DNA from: Roseicyclus sp.
Lineage (GTDB): Bacteria; Pseudomonadota; Alphaproteobacteria; Rhodobacterales; Rhodobacteraceae
Direction: 5' to 3'
NCBI GenBank assembly: GCA_018401055.1
Contig: JAGYLB010000073.1
Coordinates: 62,001 to 126,000 of the forward strand
Length of the DNA: 64,000 nucleotides
In this document: positions 8,800-19,101 of the stretch, in pieces
Layout: every line of letters begins with the position of its first letter
How positions within the stretch are numbered: the first letter of the stretch is position 1
Notes under the pieces: generated by a model
The model's database searches: none
Seen by the model: the letters and a program-made list of their open reading frames with translations, nothing else
Told to the model about the DNA's origin: nothing
Made by a program: the position numbers and the translations under genes

Positions 8800-8830
8800 G
8801 CCGGGAAGCAACCAAAAGGAGATGCCGATC

Positions 8831-9172
8831 ATGCAGACCCAAAGCCTTCCCGACAGCCCGCAGATCATCGTGCACGAGGCCGAACAGATCGGGATTCAGA
8901 TCGTGTTTTGTGATGCACAGGGGCGGCCGCGATCCAGCCGTTGTGTCCGGCTTGCGGCCTTTTTGCGCAATCTCGCACCTTCGGGCGAGCGCCCGGCCCT
9001 GAGCCGGGCCGCAGCGCGGCGCGCGCGGGCGGATCAGGTATCCCGCCCCCTGCGCCAAGCGCGCAACCTGACCGCAAACGCCACCAGCCCGACCACCACG
9101 ATCCCCCAACCGATCACGATGGGCGCGGGCAGCCATGCCGCCAGTCGCACCGCGCCCTCGGGTTGCAGGTAG
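8831..9172 (+). CDS. small unknown flagellar-regulon protein, 3' end uncertain
   Basis: The gene is supported by its control signals: a perfect sigma-54 promoter and an AAAAGGAG ribosome site before the ATG. The first 50 residues (MQTQSLPDSPQIIVHEAEQI, then GIQIVFCDAQGRPRSSRC and VRLAAFLRNLAP) look like a real soluble protein. After about residue 60 the translation becomes Arg/Ala-rich and runs antisense to the membrane gene at 9,034-9,255, so the true end is probably earlier, perhaps after an indel near 8,985. In another frame CPACGLFAQ would put a CxxC pair here. A GC-rich hairpin lies at 8,991-9,009. I do not recognise a family. Confidence 0.45.
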   Translation: MQTQSLPDSPQIIVHEAEQIGIQIVFCDAQGRPRSSRCVRLAAFLRNLAPSGERPALSRAAARRARADQVSRPLRQARNLTANATSPTTTIPQPITMGAGSHAASRTAPSGCR

Positions 9173-9255
9173 ATCAGCGCAACCAGCGGCAGCGCGATGG
9201 TCAGATACAGGCGCAAGCGCAGGCAGGTCTTGCAGGGCGCGGTGCGGGTCATCAC
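9034..9255 (-). CDS. small two-helix membrane protein
   Basis: This 73-residue product has two hydrophobic segments (LYLTIALPLVALIYLQ and PAPIVIGWGIVVVGLVAFAV), an N-terminal CKTC motif and a basic C-terminus (RLRAWRRGRDT). Its start overlaps the stop of the preceding helical gene by 4 bases, and that gene overlaps fliS, so the three are translationally linked. No family is recognised. The coupling to fliS and the sigma-28-like promoter at 10,001 suggest late expression. Confidence 0.6.
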   Translation of the reverse strand: MMTRTAPCKTCLRLRLYLTIALPLVALIYLQPEGAVRLAAWLPAPIVIGWGIVVVGLVAFAVRLRAWRRGRDT

Positions 9256-9578
9256 GCCACCGGCCGCTTGGGCGCAAGGTAAAGCGCCCGTGCCCCGTGC
9301 TTGCGCTGTGCCTGTCCTTGCGCGACGCGCAGGCAGCGCACGGCCTCGCCCAGCGCTTCAAGCGCGGTGCGCAACACCGCCGCTTCCTCGGCCGCTGCGG
9401 GACCATCGGGGGCGCCTTCGCCCAGCATTGCCATGACCGTGCTGCGGATCGCATGATCGAGCGAAGAGATGCGCGGCAGATCCACGCCTTCGACCGCGGT
9501 GGCCAGATCGGCACAGAGCTGCCGCAGCCGGTCCGATTGGGCTGCGCGGTTGAGCTTGAGGACAGACACGGCACTCAC
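9252..9578 (-). CDS. small helical protein after fliS, FliT/FlgN-type chaperone candidate
   Basis: The 108-residue protein is predicted all-helical and has no signal or membrane helix (DRLRQLCADLATAVEGVDLP, then AVLRTALEALGEAVRCLRVA). It overlaps the fliS stop by 4 bases. Small helical proteins next to fliS are usually export chaperones of the FliT or FlgN type, and no other flgN or fliT is seen in the window. Sequence similarity is too weak for a firm name. The C-terminal tail is basic (KHGARALYLAPKRPVA). Confidence 0.55.
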   Translation of the reverse strand: MSAVSVLKLNRAAQSDRLRQLCADLATAVEGVDLPRISSLDHAIRSTVMAMLGEGAPDGPAAAEEAAVLRTALEALGEAVRCLRVAQGQAQRKHGARALYLAPKRPVA

Positions 9579-9955
9579 CGAGCAGGCCCGATCTCGCGCC
9601 AGGCCGACAGAATCTCGGCTATGGCCGTGCGCGCCGCGTCCAGATCGTCGCCTTCGCCGCGACCGGCCTTCAGCACCTGAAGGCGCGCGTATTCATAGAG
9701 TTCGAACAGGCTCATGGCGATGTCGCCGCCTTGTTCGAAATCAAGGCTCGATTGCAGGATGTAGATCGCAGTCAGCGCGCGCGTGCTGTGATCCGAGGGG
9801 GCAGGTCTTGCCGCCGCCCGCGCCGCCGACAGCACGTCGAGCGCCCGGATCAATTCGGCCAGCGTCACGGCGATGACGGCATGCGGGTCCTCGACGCGGG
9901 GCTGGCCCACGGCCTCGGCCTGACGGTAGCGGGAACGGGCAAGGGCGATGGTCAT
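9575..9955 (-). CDS. fliS: FliS, flagellin export chaperone
   Basis: FliS binds the C-terminus of flagellin in the cytoplasm, prevents early polymerisation and delivers it to the export gate. The 126-residue product has the family pattern (ALTAIYILQSSLDFEQGGDI, AMSLFELYEYARLQVLKAGR, then IAEILSAWREI). The usual N-terminal YQ segment is replaced by SRYRQAEAV. A strong AGGAGGTGA lies about 30 bases upstream of the ATG, too far for normal use, so a missed upstream start or a short leader peptide is possible. It is first in a three-gene unit with overlapping stops and starts, under a sigma-28-like promoter, as expected for a filament gene. Confidence 0.87.
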   Translation of the reverse strand: MTIALARSRYRQAEAVGQPRVEDPHAVIAVTLAELIRALDVLSAARAAARPAPSDHSTRALTAIYILQSSLDFEQGGDIAMSLFELYEYARLQVLKAGRGEGDDLDAARTAIAEILSAWREIGPAR

Positions 9956-10000
9956 GGCGGGTCCTCTGCGACGGGTGACCGGACGTCACCTCCTGTGGAA

Positions 10001-10027
10001 ACAACGTCCGGTCGCCGCAAACCTTTA
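10001..10027 (-). promoter_or_regulatory. sigma-28-like promoter for fliS
   Basis: On the minus strand TAAA (10,027-10,024), 15 bases, then GACGTTGT (10,008-10,001). It is one base different in the -10 from the site before the NHLP-like gene. A perfect AGGAGGTGA follows before fliS. Confidence 0.62.
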
Positions 10028-10041
10028 GCCCTGCAGGCCCA

Positions 10042-13000
10042 TTACGCCGCCTCGGCCAGACGACTGACCGAGACCACCACGCCGACCTCGCCGCCAGTCA
10101 GGATGGCGACGCCCGACATGTCGCGCAGACCACCCAGCACGCCTTCGAGCGGCCTGAGCAGCACAAGCTGTTGCCCCAGCAATTCGTCGACCGGGATCGC
10201 CATGCGCGCCTGATCGGCGTTGTGGACGATGACATAAAGCGCCTCGGGTGCCGCATCGGGGCTGCCTTGGCCTACACGCGGCAGGCTGCGGACGGGCACC
10301 AGTTCGCTGTCGGCCAGCCGCAGCATCCGGCGCTGACCGGCGGCCGATATGGCCAGGCTGTCATTGCCCTGGTGGATACGCTGGATCGCTTCAATCGGCA
10401 GGACATAGTGCACCTCGCCGACGCGCACGACCATGCCCTCAAGTGCGATCATCTGCAGCGGCACGCTCAAGTGCAGGCGCAGACCGCCATCGGGCGGCAG
10501 CACCCGGCGCAAGGTGGCGCGCTGACGGCGCAACTCTTGGGCGATGCCCTCGATCTCCACCGCGCCCGATTGCGGATCGCCGTCATCGGACAACTCGATC
10601 CGCATCTGGTCCTCGGCGCGCGACACCGTCAGGTGCAGGCGACGCGGGGCGGGTTCGGCGCCCAGACGCAGGCTGAGCAGGCGCTTGAGGATGCCGCGCA
10701 TCTGTTCGATCACGCCTTGGTCAAGATGCACGTCACCACCCGCAATGGACAGCCGCGCGCCGTGAGCCCAGCTCGCGCGCGCGGGCCGACACGAAGGCCT
10801 GCAAGGGCTTGAGCAGCACATCGGCGGGGCGTGAGCGCAAAGCGACGCTCTGCTCCTGCAGTGCGCCCAGCTGCGCGCTCAACTGCGCCTGTGCCTCGTT
10901 GATCTGGCGCAGACGCGCCATGTGCCCGTCGAACAGGTCCCGCAACAGGCCCCGCACCGCCGGATCGGGCGCGGGCAAGCCTGCGTGGCGCAGCGCGATC
11001 TGCAGGTCGCGCCCCAGATCGGTCGCCGACACCTCGTCGAGCATGGCCGCGATCATCGATTGCCCGGCCGAGATTTCGCCGATGGTCTCGAGAAACCGCA
11101 GGCTGTCCATGCCGCTGGTGCCCAGCGCTGCCTGTTGCGCGCCATCCTCATCGATGTCGCGCGCCTCGGTTTCGGCGCTGTCTTGCGGAGAGCGCAGGGC
11201 TTCACGCAGGCTCAGGCGCTTTCCGGCCGGGTCCAGACGGACCATGGCCTCGACCACCCGGTCCTCGCTGAGCGGGGCCGCGACAAGGAAATCGAACAGG
11301 GTCACATCGCCCTGAAAGACAGTCACGTTGGTGATCATCCGCACCGGCGGCGCGGTCAGCCATTCGAGGAACCCCTCGGCCAGCGCATCGTCGCCGTTCA
11401 GGTCGGACCGGATGACGTAGAAACGCATGCCTGCGTCGATCGCCGATTGCGCGGTCTTGACGCTTTCGGGCGAGAGCACCCGGTGGAATTCGCGCGGCAG
11501 GCCCAGACGATCCTCGATCGCGCGGGCCGTCACCACGCCCGACGCCACGAAACTGACGTTCGCGGCCTCTTCGAACAATTGCTCGATGCGGGCGATGTCG
11601 GGCGTGTCGCCCTGATCGAGCGTGTCGAAGACCAGTTCCATCGTATCGACAAAGCCGCGGGCGATCTGGATCAAGATCACGTCGGGCACTCGGTCCTCGG
11701 CGCGGCTCCGGGCGAAAAGGTCGACCAGCGCCATGGTCAGCTGCGCCGCCGTTTCCATCCGGAAATGCGCGCAGGCGTGGAAGGCGCGTCGCATCAGCGG
11801 CTCGAACCCCTTGAACCAGCCCGCACCGCTGGTTTTGCCGGTCGCCTCAAGCCCCAGCCGCAGATCCTGCAGGGTCGCGAAGATATGGTCCGCCGCCCAG
11901 CTGCGCAGGATCGCCGAGGGGCGCATCGGCGCGGCCTCGACCATCGCCTCGGGTAAGACGCCTTCCAGCGCGGCCAGTTCCTCGAAAAAGGCCAGTTGCG
12001 CGCGGCGGAACTGTTCCAGCTCGCGCGCGGTGGCAAAGGCGTGGCCGGCCTCGGACAGGCGCACAAGGCCCTGAGGCAGCACCAGCGCGTCGATGTCATC
12101 GGCCAACTGGCCCAGCGTCTGCGCATCGGGCGGCGTGTCGCCGGCCATCTGCAGGCCCAGATCAGCCACGCGCGAGACCAAGGGCTCGAAATCCGAAAGG
12201 ATATTGTGCTCTGCGTCCTGCCCGGCGGCGGTGACCTGCTCGACGGCGGTGGTGGATGTTTCCGCCGCGACGGATGCGGTGGGCGCCGCGCCCACATCGA
12301 AATCCCGCGCGGCCAGCGTCTGCAGATCGGCGATCAGCCCGGCAAGGGTTTCATCGGTCGTTTCCCCGGCGGTGAAACCCGCCAGCGTGGCGGCCCAGTC
12401 GGCCAACCCCAGCTGCCCTGCGGCATAGCCAAGGCCATCGGCCTTGCCGCGCGCAGGGGTCAGGTCAGCGCCCTGCATTGCGGTCAGATCGGCCAGCGTG
12501 CTCTCGACCATCTCCAGAAAGATCGTCCGGTAACCAGCGTCCAGCGACAAGGCCGCAGCGCTCGGGCCATCGGCGGGCGCGGCCTCGGCATCTTGGCCAG
12601 CGTCAGGCGCGTCGGGAACCTGCTCGACAGTCGCCTCGACCGGGGCGGCTTTCGCCTTGGCCTTCGGCTTGGACTTGCGGCGTGTCTCGAAGGCGGGCTC
12701 AGGGCGGCATCCGAGGGCGCAGCTTCGGGCTCGGGCTCGGCCGGTACCGGGTCCTGCGCCGTTTCGGGCTCAGACGTCGGCTCAGCAGGCGTGGCGTCGA
12801 CCGGCGCAGGCTCGGCCTCCGCCGGGGCCGCCTCGGCCCCTGCCCCGCCGTGCTTGGCAATGAGGGTCCGCAGCTTGACTATCAAGCCCTCGGACGGGGC
12901 CGGGTCGACATCGGCGCGGGTGCGCACGGTCTCGTCCAGCATCCGGCGCAGGATATCTGCGGTTTCCATCAGGCAATCGACGATCTCGGCCGTCAGGGGC

Positions 13001-13245
13001 ACGCCCCCGTCGCGGACAAGACCGATCAGGTCCTCGGCCAGATGCGCGCGGCTTTCGACCACGGACAGGCCCAGAACCCGCGAATTGCCCTTGAAGGTAT
13101 GCACCGCGCGAAACAGGGCCGCGACATGGGCCGACGGATCGCCTTCGCCGCCCATCACCGACTCCAGCGCGGTCTCGGTCGCGTCAAGCGCCTGCGCGCC
13201 ATCGTCGGCATAGAGTTCCCAGATTTCGTCCATCTCGTCCGACAT
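10042..13245 (-). CDS. cheA3: CheA3-like atypical kinase: Hpt domain, long middle region, CheW-like end
   Basis: The protein begins with a phosphotransfer (Hpt) domain, with the phosphorylatable His49 in LFRAVHTFKGNSRVLGL. A Pro/Glu-rich linker follows, then about 600 residues of helical sequence, and it ends in a CheW-like P5 domain (VRVGEVHYVLPIEAIQRIH, then GVAILTGGEVGVVVSVSRLA). No working ATP-binding domain is visible; the place of the N box reads EQMRGILKRLLSL. This is the plan of R. sphaeroides CheA3, which receives phosphate from CheA4, passes it to CheY6 and, through its middle region, removes phosphate from CheY6. Two indels are needed, near 12,700 and 10,760 (a CG-repeat), giving about 1,068 codons. 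It ends the che operon. Confidence 0.85.
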
Positions 13246-13284
13246 GATCGCCTCGCTGGATTGAAGATGCGGGGGGGCGGCCGA

Positions 13285-13698
13285 TCAGGCCGCTGCCGCC
13301 GTCATCAGGCTGCGCATCACTTGCGCCAGTTCGTCGCCGGTCTTTTCATGCAGATCGTGCGACACGGTTCCCGACGGCTTTGCGACCACGCCATCGGCGC
13401 CCAGTTCGCGCGCCTTGGCTGCCAGCGGCGAGCCTGCGACCGTCACGGAAGACAGCATGCAGATCTTGGCGCGCGTCTTGAGCTTGGCGTGACGCAGGAA
13501 TTCCAGCCCGTCCATCACCGGCATCTCGATGTCGAGCAAGATCAGGTCGAGATCGGGCAGGTCGGCCAGCTTGTCCAGCGCTTCCTTGCCGTTCGACGCC
13601 TGGGCGGCCATCTTGAAATCCGGCAAGCTCTTGAGAAAACTGGAGATATAAAGCCGCATCATCGCAGCGTCGTCGACAACCATCACATTGTAGGGCAT
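13285..13698 (-). CDS. cheY6: CheY6-like response regulator
   Basis: This intact 137-residue single-domain receiver has the acidic pair D9-D10 (MVVDDAAMMRLY), the phospho-acceptor Asp56 (DLILLDIEMPVMDG), the conserved Ser in CMLSSVTV and the Lys in VVAKPSGT. It differs from classical CheY by an insert after the Lys (SGTVSHDLHEKTGDEL), a feature I associate with CheY6-type regulators. Phosphorylated CheY6 binds FliM at the switch and stops the motor in R. sphaeroides. It lies between tlpT and cheA3, the same order as in that operon, next to its cognate phosphodonor. Confidence 0.88.
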   Translation of the reverse strand: MPYNVMVVDDAAMMRLYISSFLKSLPDFKMAAQASNGKEALDKLADLPDLDLILLDIEMPVMDGLEFLRHAKLKTRAKICMLSSVTVAGSPLAAKARELGADGVVAKPSGTVSHDLHEKTGDELAQVMRSLMTAAAA

Positions 13699-13767
13699 GT
13701 CATCGGTCCTTGTGGAAGGGGATTGGGTGGGGCGGCGGGCAGGGTCGAGCCTGCCCGCCGGGTTGGG

Positions 13768-15833
13768 TCAGAACGGGCCGTAGCCGCGCGCGTCGGTGTC
13801 GAGCGATCCGTTGCTGCCGTTCCTGCGCACCGGGGCCTGCGCCGGGCTTGCCCCCATCAGCCGCTGCAACTGCGCCAGCACCTCGGGCGACAGCTGGTCG
13901 AGCGACAGCATCCGCGTGTCGACCGGGGCCGCCTTGCGCAGCTGGAACCGGTTCACCTGACCGCGCATCTGCTGGGTCGCCGCACTCATCTGCGCGGCCG
14001 TTGCCGCCAGTTCATCGGCCTGCTGGCTGGAGTGACAGCGTCGTCTTGGCGATCTCGGCGATGGCCTGGCTGATCTGCGCCACGCCGCGCGCCTGTTCCT
14101 CGGAGGCGCGGTCGATTTCCTCGACCACCGATTTCACGTCGCTGATCTCGTCGGCGATGCGGCTGAAGGCTTCGCGCGTCTCGTCGGCGATGCGCACGCC
14201 CGCATTCACGCGGTTGGCGGCATCCTCGATCAGATCGCTCGTCTCGCGCGCGGCCTTGGCCGAACGTCCGGCAAGGTTGCGCACTTCCTGAGCCACGACC
14301 GCGAAACCGCGCCCGTGCTGGCCTGCGCGTGCCGCCTCGACCGCCGCGTTCAGCGCCAGAAGGTTGGTCTGGAACGCGATCTCGTCGATCACCTTGATGA
14401 TCTTGGCGATGTCTTGCGACGACACCTTGATGCCATCCATCGCGGCGACCATGTCGCGCACCTTGCCCGCACCCTCGGCGGCGAAGGCGGCGGCGCTGCC
14501 GACCGATTTCGCGGCTTTCTCGGCGGCGACGGCATTGGCCTTGACCTGTGCGTCGGTTTCCTCGGCCGAGGCCGAAACCTCGTCGACCGAGGACGAGGTG
14601 ATCTGCGAGTTGGTCGACAGCGACTGGCTGGCGTTCGTCATCTGGTCAACGGTCTGCGCGACCTGATCCACCTGTTCCGTGAGCACGCGGAAGGCACCGT
14701 TCAGGCTGGCGAAGGCACGCTCGAAGGACTGCACGATCGTGCGGTATTCGCCCTGGAACTTGGTCACGTCAATATCGGCGTCGAGCTTGCCGCTCTCGAT
14801 GGCGTCGGCCATGCGGGTCGTTTCCGAGGTCAGCATGCGGAAGTTGCCGCGCACACGCTCGATCGCCTCGTTGATGAACACCTTCTTGCCCGGCAGGCGA
14901 TCGAAGGGGGCATCGAAGTTGCCCTCGCCAAAGGCCGCGAACACGCCCATGGCCTTTTTCTTGATGTTGATGTGGTCGAGAACCATCTTGTTGACCAGCT
15001 TGGCCGCGGTCTGGATTTCCGGCAGTTCGAAGAGGTCGGCGTCGATTAAGATGTCGATGTCGCCCGCGTCATGTTCCTTGGACATGTGGCTCATCTGCTG
15101 CAGCAACAGGTCGAACTGATTGCGGGTCTTCTCGACCTCGCCCTTGGCTGCGATTGCGGCGGTGTCGTCGCGCCATTCGACGATCACGGAAACCAGCTTT
15201 CCGTTCGCGAATTGCGGCGTCGCCATGAAGTTCAGCGTCCGGCCACCGACGGTGAAACCGCCCTTGTGGGGCTGGTTCATGGTGTCCATGATCCGGCGCT
15301 GGTATTGCGGGTTCTTGTGGAAGATGTCGACGTTCTTGCCGATCACGTCTTGCGCGCGGAAATGCGGCAGGTCGCGGCGGATGTCGGCCTCGATGTCGCC
15401 GAACATGGCGAAGGCCGCCTTGTTGGCGAAGCGGATCGTGTAGGTCTCGTCCGCGATCATGATCGGGTTGATCAACAGATCGAGCATCTCGGACGCAGGG
15501 GTATTGATCCCGGCGCCGTCCTGCATGGCCTTGTCGGTGTTGGTGGTCATCTGTGTGGTCCTTGGCTTGTCCTGCGGCGGCAGGTCGGTGGTGGTCGGGG
15601 TGGCGGTTTCGGGGTCGGCAACCGCCTGCGGGGCGGGGCCGGTGTCTTGCGCCGCCTGAAGGGCGGGTTGAGGTCTCGGCGCGGGCGCTGCCGCGACGGG
15701 CGGGGGCGGATCGGAGGCCGCGACCGGATCGGCCCGGTGCCGACCCAATCGAGCGGGTCGTTGGCCATCGGTCCGGCGGTCTTGCCGGTGGCCGGGGCGC
15801 GCCGCGTCCGGGGTTTGGGGGTTTTTCGGTCAT
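13768..15833 (-). CDS. tlpT: TlpT-like soluble chemoreceptor with PAS domain, frameshifted
   Basis: There are no membrane helices, so this is a cytoplasmic methyl-accepting protein. A Pro/Arg-rich N-terminal region is followed by a PAS domain (LINPIMIADETYTIRFANKA) and then the conserved signalling hairpin (IDEIAFQTNLLALNAAVEAA, RAGQHGRGFAVVAQEVRNLA). The end (DELAATAAQMSAATQQMRGQ, then a tail finishing ARGYGPF) is in another frame, joined near 14,012. A second indel near 15,770 links the body to the ATG at 15,833, which overlaps the ppfA stop (TGATG). In R. sphaeroides, TlpT's N-terminus stimulates PpfA so that the receptor cluster is split between daughter cells; the basic N-terminus here fits that. 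Confidence 0.86.
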
Positions 15834-16546
15834 CAGGCCTCTTCCCTTGCTACGGTTTGCTGTGTCAGCGCCCGGGCAAGCGCCAGATAATCGAGGGCCC
15901 CGGCCGAGGCGCGGCGCGTGGCCGAAGACCGAAACCCCGTAGCCCGGCGCCTCGGCCAGCCGCACGGACCGGCGGATCGCACAAGGCAGAACCGCCGCGC
16001 CGAAGCGGGATACCAGCCGCGCCTGCACCTCGCGGTGCACGCCCAGCCTTGGGTCGAACCGGGTCAGCAGCAGTCGCAGGCGATCGCGCGCCACACCCGC
16101 CTCGGTCATCGTGTGCAAGAGCCTGTTCAGCCCCTGCAGCCCGAGGAAATCAGGCTCCAGCGGGCACAAGATCAGATCGGCCTGAGCCATGATCTTGCCC
16201 AGTCGCGGCGACCATGTGGGGGGCGCGTCCAGCACCACCCACTCCGCGTCGAACCCATCGGGCCGACCGTCGGGGATGGCCTGATCGGCGATCGGAGTGC
16301 CCGGCACCAGCCAAAGGCCGGGTTCGGCGGTGGCCAGCGGGCTGCCCGGGCGCCCGGCCAGCCAATCGGTGACGTGCCACCCGAAGGCAGGCCGCATATG
16401 CCCCAGACCGGCGGTCAGGTGCATCTGCGGGTCAAGATCGGCCAAGAGCACGCGCCCCACACCTGCCGCAGCAGCGCCGCGCCAAGGTTGATGGCCGTCG
16501 TCGTCTTGCCGACCCCGCCCTTCTGGTTGAACACGAGCACCCGCAT
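15833..16546 (-). CDS. ppfA: PpfA/Slp, ParA-like ATPase for receptor cluster positioning, frameshifted
   Basis: The protein starts MRVLVFNQKGGVGKTTTAIN, a deviant Walker A motif with the signature lysine of ParA/MinD ATPases. After a frame change near 16,465 it continues GRVLLADLDPQMHLTAGLG (Walker A') and WVVLDAPPTWSPRLGKIM (Walker B). The end (YLALARALTQQ) is in a third frame, joined near 15,910. The joined length is about 238 codons. PpfA uses the nucleoid to place and segregate the cytoplasmic chemosensory cluster, working with TlpT, whose gene follows with an overlapping start. The cheW4 stop is only 3 bases upstream of this start. Confidence 0.86.
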
Positions 16547-16549
16547 CGG

Positions 16550-17032
16550 TCAGGCATCCGCCATCGCGGGGCGCAGGACCTCGACATCCGAGACCAGCAC
16601 GGGCACGTCGAGCAAGATCGCCACGCGGTCGCCGACATGGCCCAGCGCCTGAACGACACTGGTGCCGTCGCCGCCGAAGCCCGCGGCGCGGTCCAGCCGG
16701 TCGGCGGGAATGTCCACCACCTCGGACACGCCGTCGACGATCAGGCCCACGGGGGCATTGCCCACATCGAGCACGATCACGACGGTGCGGTCGTCATAGG
16801 CGCGTTCGGCCATCCCGAAGCGCAGGCGGACATCCATCAACGGAATGACCTTGCCGCGCAGGTTGATGACGCCGCGGATGTAATGGGGCACATCGGGCAC
16901 GCTCATCACGCGCTGCATGCCGACGATTTCGGTCACCAGCGTGATCGGCACGCCGTAGGTTTCCTCACCGACGGGAAAGGTCAGGTACATGGTGTCGATG
17001 CCGGTATCCTCGGAACCGGCATCAGCGGCCAT
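16550..17032 (-). CDS. cheW4: CheW-type coupling protein
   Basis: This intact 160-residue CheW domain protein has the typical patterns (YLTFPVGEETYGVPITLVTE, IRGVINLRGKVIPLMDVRLR, then RTVVIVLDVGNAPVGLIVDG). CheW bridges receptors and the P5 domain of CheA; in this operon type CheW4 serves the cytoplasmic cluster. No strong ribosome site is seen before the ATG. A possible earlier start ([11 protein letters not shown]) is separated from this frame by stop codons in all simple repairs of the C-rich run at 17,050, so I keep 17,032. Confidence 0.9.
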   Translation of the reverse strand: MAADAGSEDTGIDTMYLTFPVGEETYGVPITLVTEIVGMQRVMSVPDVPHYIRGVINLRGKVIPLMDVRLRFGMAERAYDDRTVVIVLDVGNAPVGLIVDGVSEVVDIPADRLDRAAGFGGDGTSVVQALGHVGDRVAILLDVPVLVSDVEVLRPAMADA

Positions 17033-17098
17033 CGGCTATTTACGCCGCCATTGGGCGGGGGGGTCTGGGTCTGCGTCTGGGTCATGGGTGCGGTCCTT

Positions 17099-18262
17099 TC
17101 AACTCTGGAACAGGCGCGAAGGCGGGCGGGTGGCAAACTCTGCCGGGTCGGTTAAGGCGCGGTCGGGCGGGGCGCGCCCGACCGAGGCGAGAAGCCGCGC
17201 GGCCATCTGATCGAGCGGCACCCGGTCCTCGGCGCCGCCGCGTTCCCAGGCGCGCGCGGGCATGCCGTTGATCTGAGACGTGGCCTCGTCCTGGGCGAAG
17301 GTCCGGCCGCCGGTGGCGTGGATGCGCGACAGGCCATCGGCCCCGTCGCTGCCCATTCCGGTCAGGATCGCGGCCGAGATGCGGCCGGGCCATGCGGCGG
17401 CCAGCGAGGTCATCATCACGTCGACCGACGGGCGCGAGAAACAGACCGGCGGCCCGTCGGACGAGGCGCGCGCGCAGGATGCCCGCCTCGGTCTCGATCC
17501 GCATGTGGCGGTCGCCGCCCGGCGCGATCAGCACAAGGCCGGGGGTCAGCGCGTCGCCATCGGCAGCCTCGCGCACCGACATTGCGCACAGCGTGTCGAG
17601 GCGCCGCGCGAAGGCGGCGGTGAAGCCTTCGGGCATGTGCTGGACGATCGCCACCGGCGGGCTGTCGGCACGGGCAGCAACGGCAAGAGCGTGGTCAGCG
17701 CCTGCACCCCACCCGTGGAAGAGCCGATTGCGATAACCCAATCGGGCCGCAAACTGGCGCTGATTGGCGCGGTGCGGTCGGTCGCACAGGCAGCGGGGCC
17801 GCCGCGGGCTGGACGAACCCGCGCTGGCCCGGGCGCGCCGGAAGCGCGCCGTTGCCGCGAGCGCAACCGGACGGCGATATCTTCGAACCCGCTGTCGGGA
17901 ATGACCTTGCCGGGGGCAAGCCCCGCGGGCTTGGCCACGACATCGACCGCACCCGCTTCGAGCGCGGAAATGGTGATGCGGACGCCCCGCGCGGTCAGCG
18001 CCGAGATCACGACCGTGGGGATCGGGTCGCGCGCAATCTGGTCGCGCAGGAAGGACAGGCCATCCTCGCCCGGCATCTCGATGTCGAGCGCGATCACATC
18101 CGGGCGGCGCACGGCGAGAAAAGCGCGCGCCTCGGCGGCGCTGGCGACCGATCCGATCACGCGCACGCCCCTCACGGCATCAAGGCCGCGCGACAGAACG
18201 CGGCGGAACACGGCGCTGTCGTCCACGATCAGGACGCTGAAATCGGTGGGGCCGGTCCTCAT
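17099..18262 (-). CDS. cheB2: CheB, receptor methylesterase with receiver domain, frameshifted
   Basis: An N-terminal receiver has the acidic pair in [15 protein letters not shown], the acceptor Asp in [13 protein letters not shown] and the Lys in VVAKPAGL. The methylesterase domain carries all three catalytic residues, Ser in [12 protein letters not shown], His in [16 protein letters not shown] and Asp in [12 protein letters not shown]. The domain is split across three frames, joined near 17,680 and 17,440; the total is a whole number of codons (388), so the two indels compensate. CheB removes methyl groups from receptors to reset adaptation. It overlaps the stop of cheR by 4 bases. Confidence 0.9.
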
Positions 18263-19101
18263 GACAGCACCTTGCGATAGATGCCGGTCGATACGGGCTG
18301 CCAGCGGCTGCCCAGATCACGGATCGATTCCGTCACCGAGGTGATGAGCCAGCCGCCCGGTTCGGTCGCATCATGGATCGCCTCGAGCGTGGCCAATTGG
18401 TCGGCCCGGTCGAAATAATACAAGATGTTGCGGCAAAGGACGGCGTGGAAGGGCTTGGTGAAAGGATAGGACCGCGCCTTGAGGTTCATGCGGCGGAAGG
18501 TGCAGGCGGCCCGCAGCGGGTCACGCACCTGATACTGGTCGATGCCCGTGGGGGTGAAATAGCGCTGCAGCAGCGCCGGGCTTGTCTGGGTGAACTGGCG
18601 CGCGGGAAACACGCCCAGCTCTGCCCGCTCCACCACCGGGGCGCTGATGTCGGTGCCGAGGATCTGGACCCGGTCCAGCGCCTCCATACCCAGCTTTTCG
18701 GCGATCAAGATGGCAATGGTATAGGCCTCGTCGCCGGTCGAGGCGGCGGCGCTCCAGATCCGCATGGGCCGGTGCTGCGAGATCTCGGGCAGCACCGTTT
18801 CGACGAAACTTTGCAGCACTTCGGGTTCGCGGAAAAAGTAGGTGTGGTTGGTTGAGGCGGCATGCATCACCGCGAGCTGCACATCCGTGCGGGCATCGGT
18901 GAACATGGCGCGCGCCAGCATGTCGATGCTGTCGAGCGCAAAGCTGCGCATCACCCGCGACAGGCGTTGCTGTAGCAAGGCATCCTTGTGCTCGGGATAG
19001 GAAATGCCGCAGCGCGCGCTGAGCCAGCCGCGCACCTCGTCCAGCGCGCGCGCCTCGCGGGCCGGGTCGGGCGATATCGGCAAGAAGGGCTCGAGGATCA
19101 T
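18259..19101 (-). CDS. cheR3: CheR, receptor methyltransferase
   Basis: This intact 280-residue CheR starts MILEPFLPISPDPAREARAL at an ATG overlapping the cheA4 stop. It has the N-terminal helical domain (QQRLSRVMRSFALDSIDMLA) and the SAM-binding domain (MRIWSAAASTGDEAYTIAIL, in place of the usual WSAGCSTGEE, then ILGTDISAPVVERAELGVFP and FHAVLCRNILYYFD). CheR methylates glutamates on receptors using S-adenosylmethionine and counteracts CheB, whose gene follows with an overlap. Because the operon's receptor is cytoplasmic TlpT, this CheR probably serves that cluster. Confidence 0.92.
   Translation of the reverse strand: MILEPFLPISPDPAREARALDEVRGWLSARCGISYPEHKDALLQQRLSRVMRSFALDSIDMLARAMFTDARTDVQLAVMHAASTNHTYFFREPEVLQSFVETVLPEISQHRPMRIWSAAASTGDEAYTIAILIAEKLGMEALDRVQILGTDISAPVVERAELGVFPARQFTQTSPALLQRYFTPTGIDQYQVRDPLRAACTFRRMNLKARSYPFTKPFHAVLCRNILYYFDRADQLATLEAIHDATEPGGWLITSVTESIRDLGSRWQPVSTGIYRKVLS

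Noticed and set aside
8991..9009. GC-rich hairpin as a terminator
   Set aside because: The stem is good, but no T tract follows on either strand; it may be incidental in GC-rich DNA.
12478..14073. Long open frame (531 codons) antisense to cheA3, cheY6 and tlpT
   Set aside because: It crosses three genes on the other strand and is low-complexity Arg/Gly/His; it is a shadow of the real genes.
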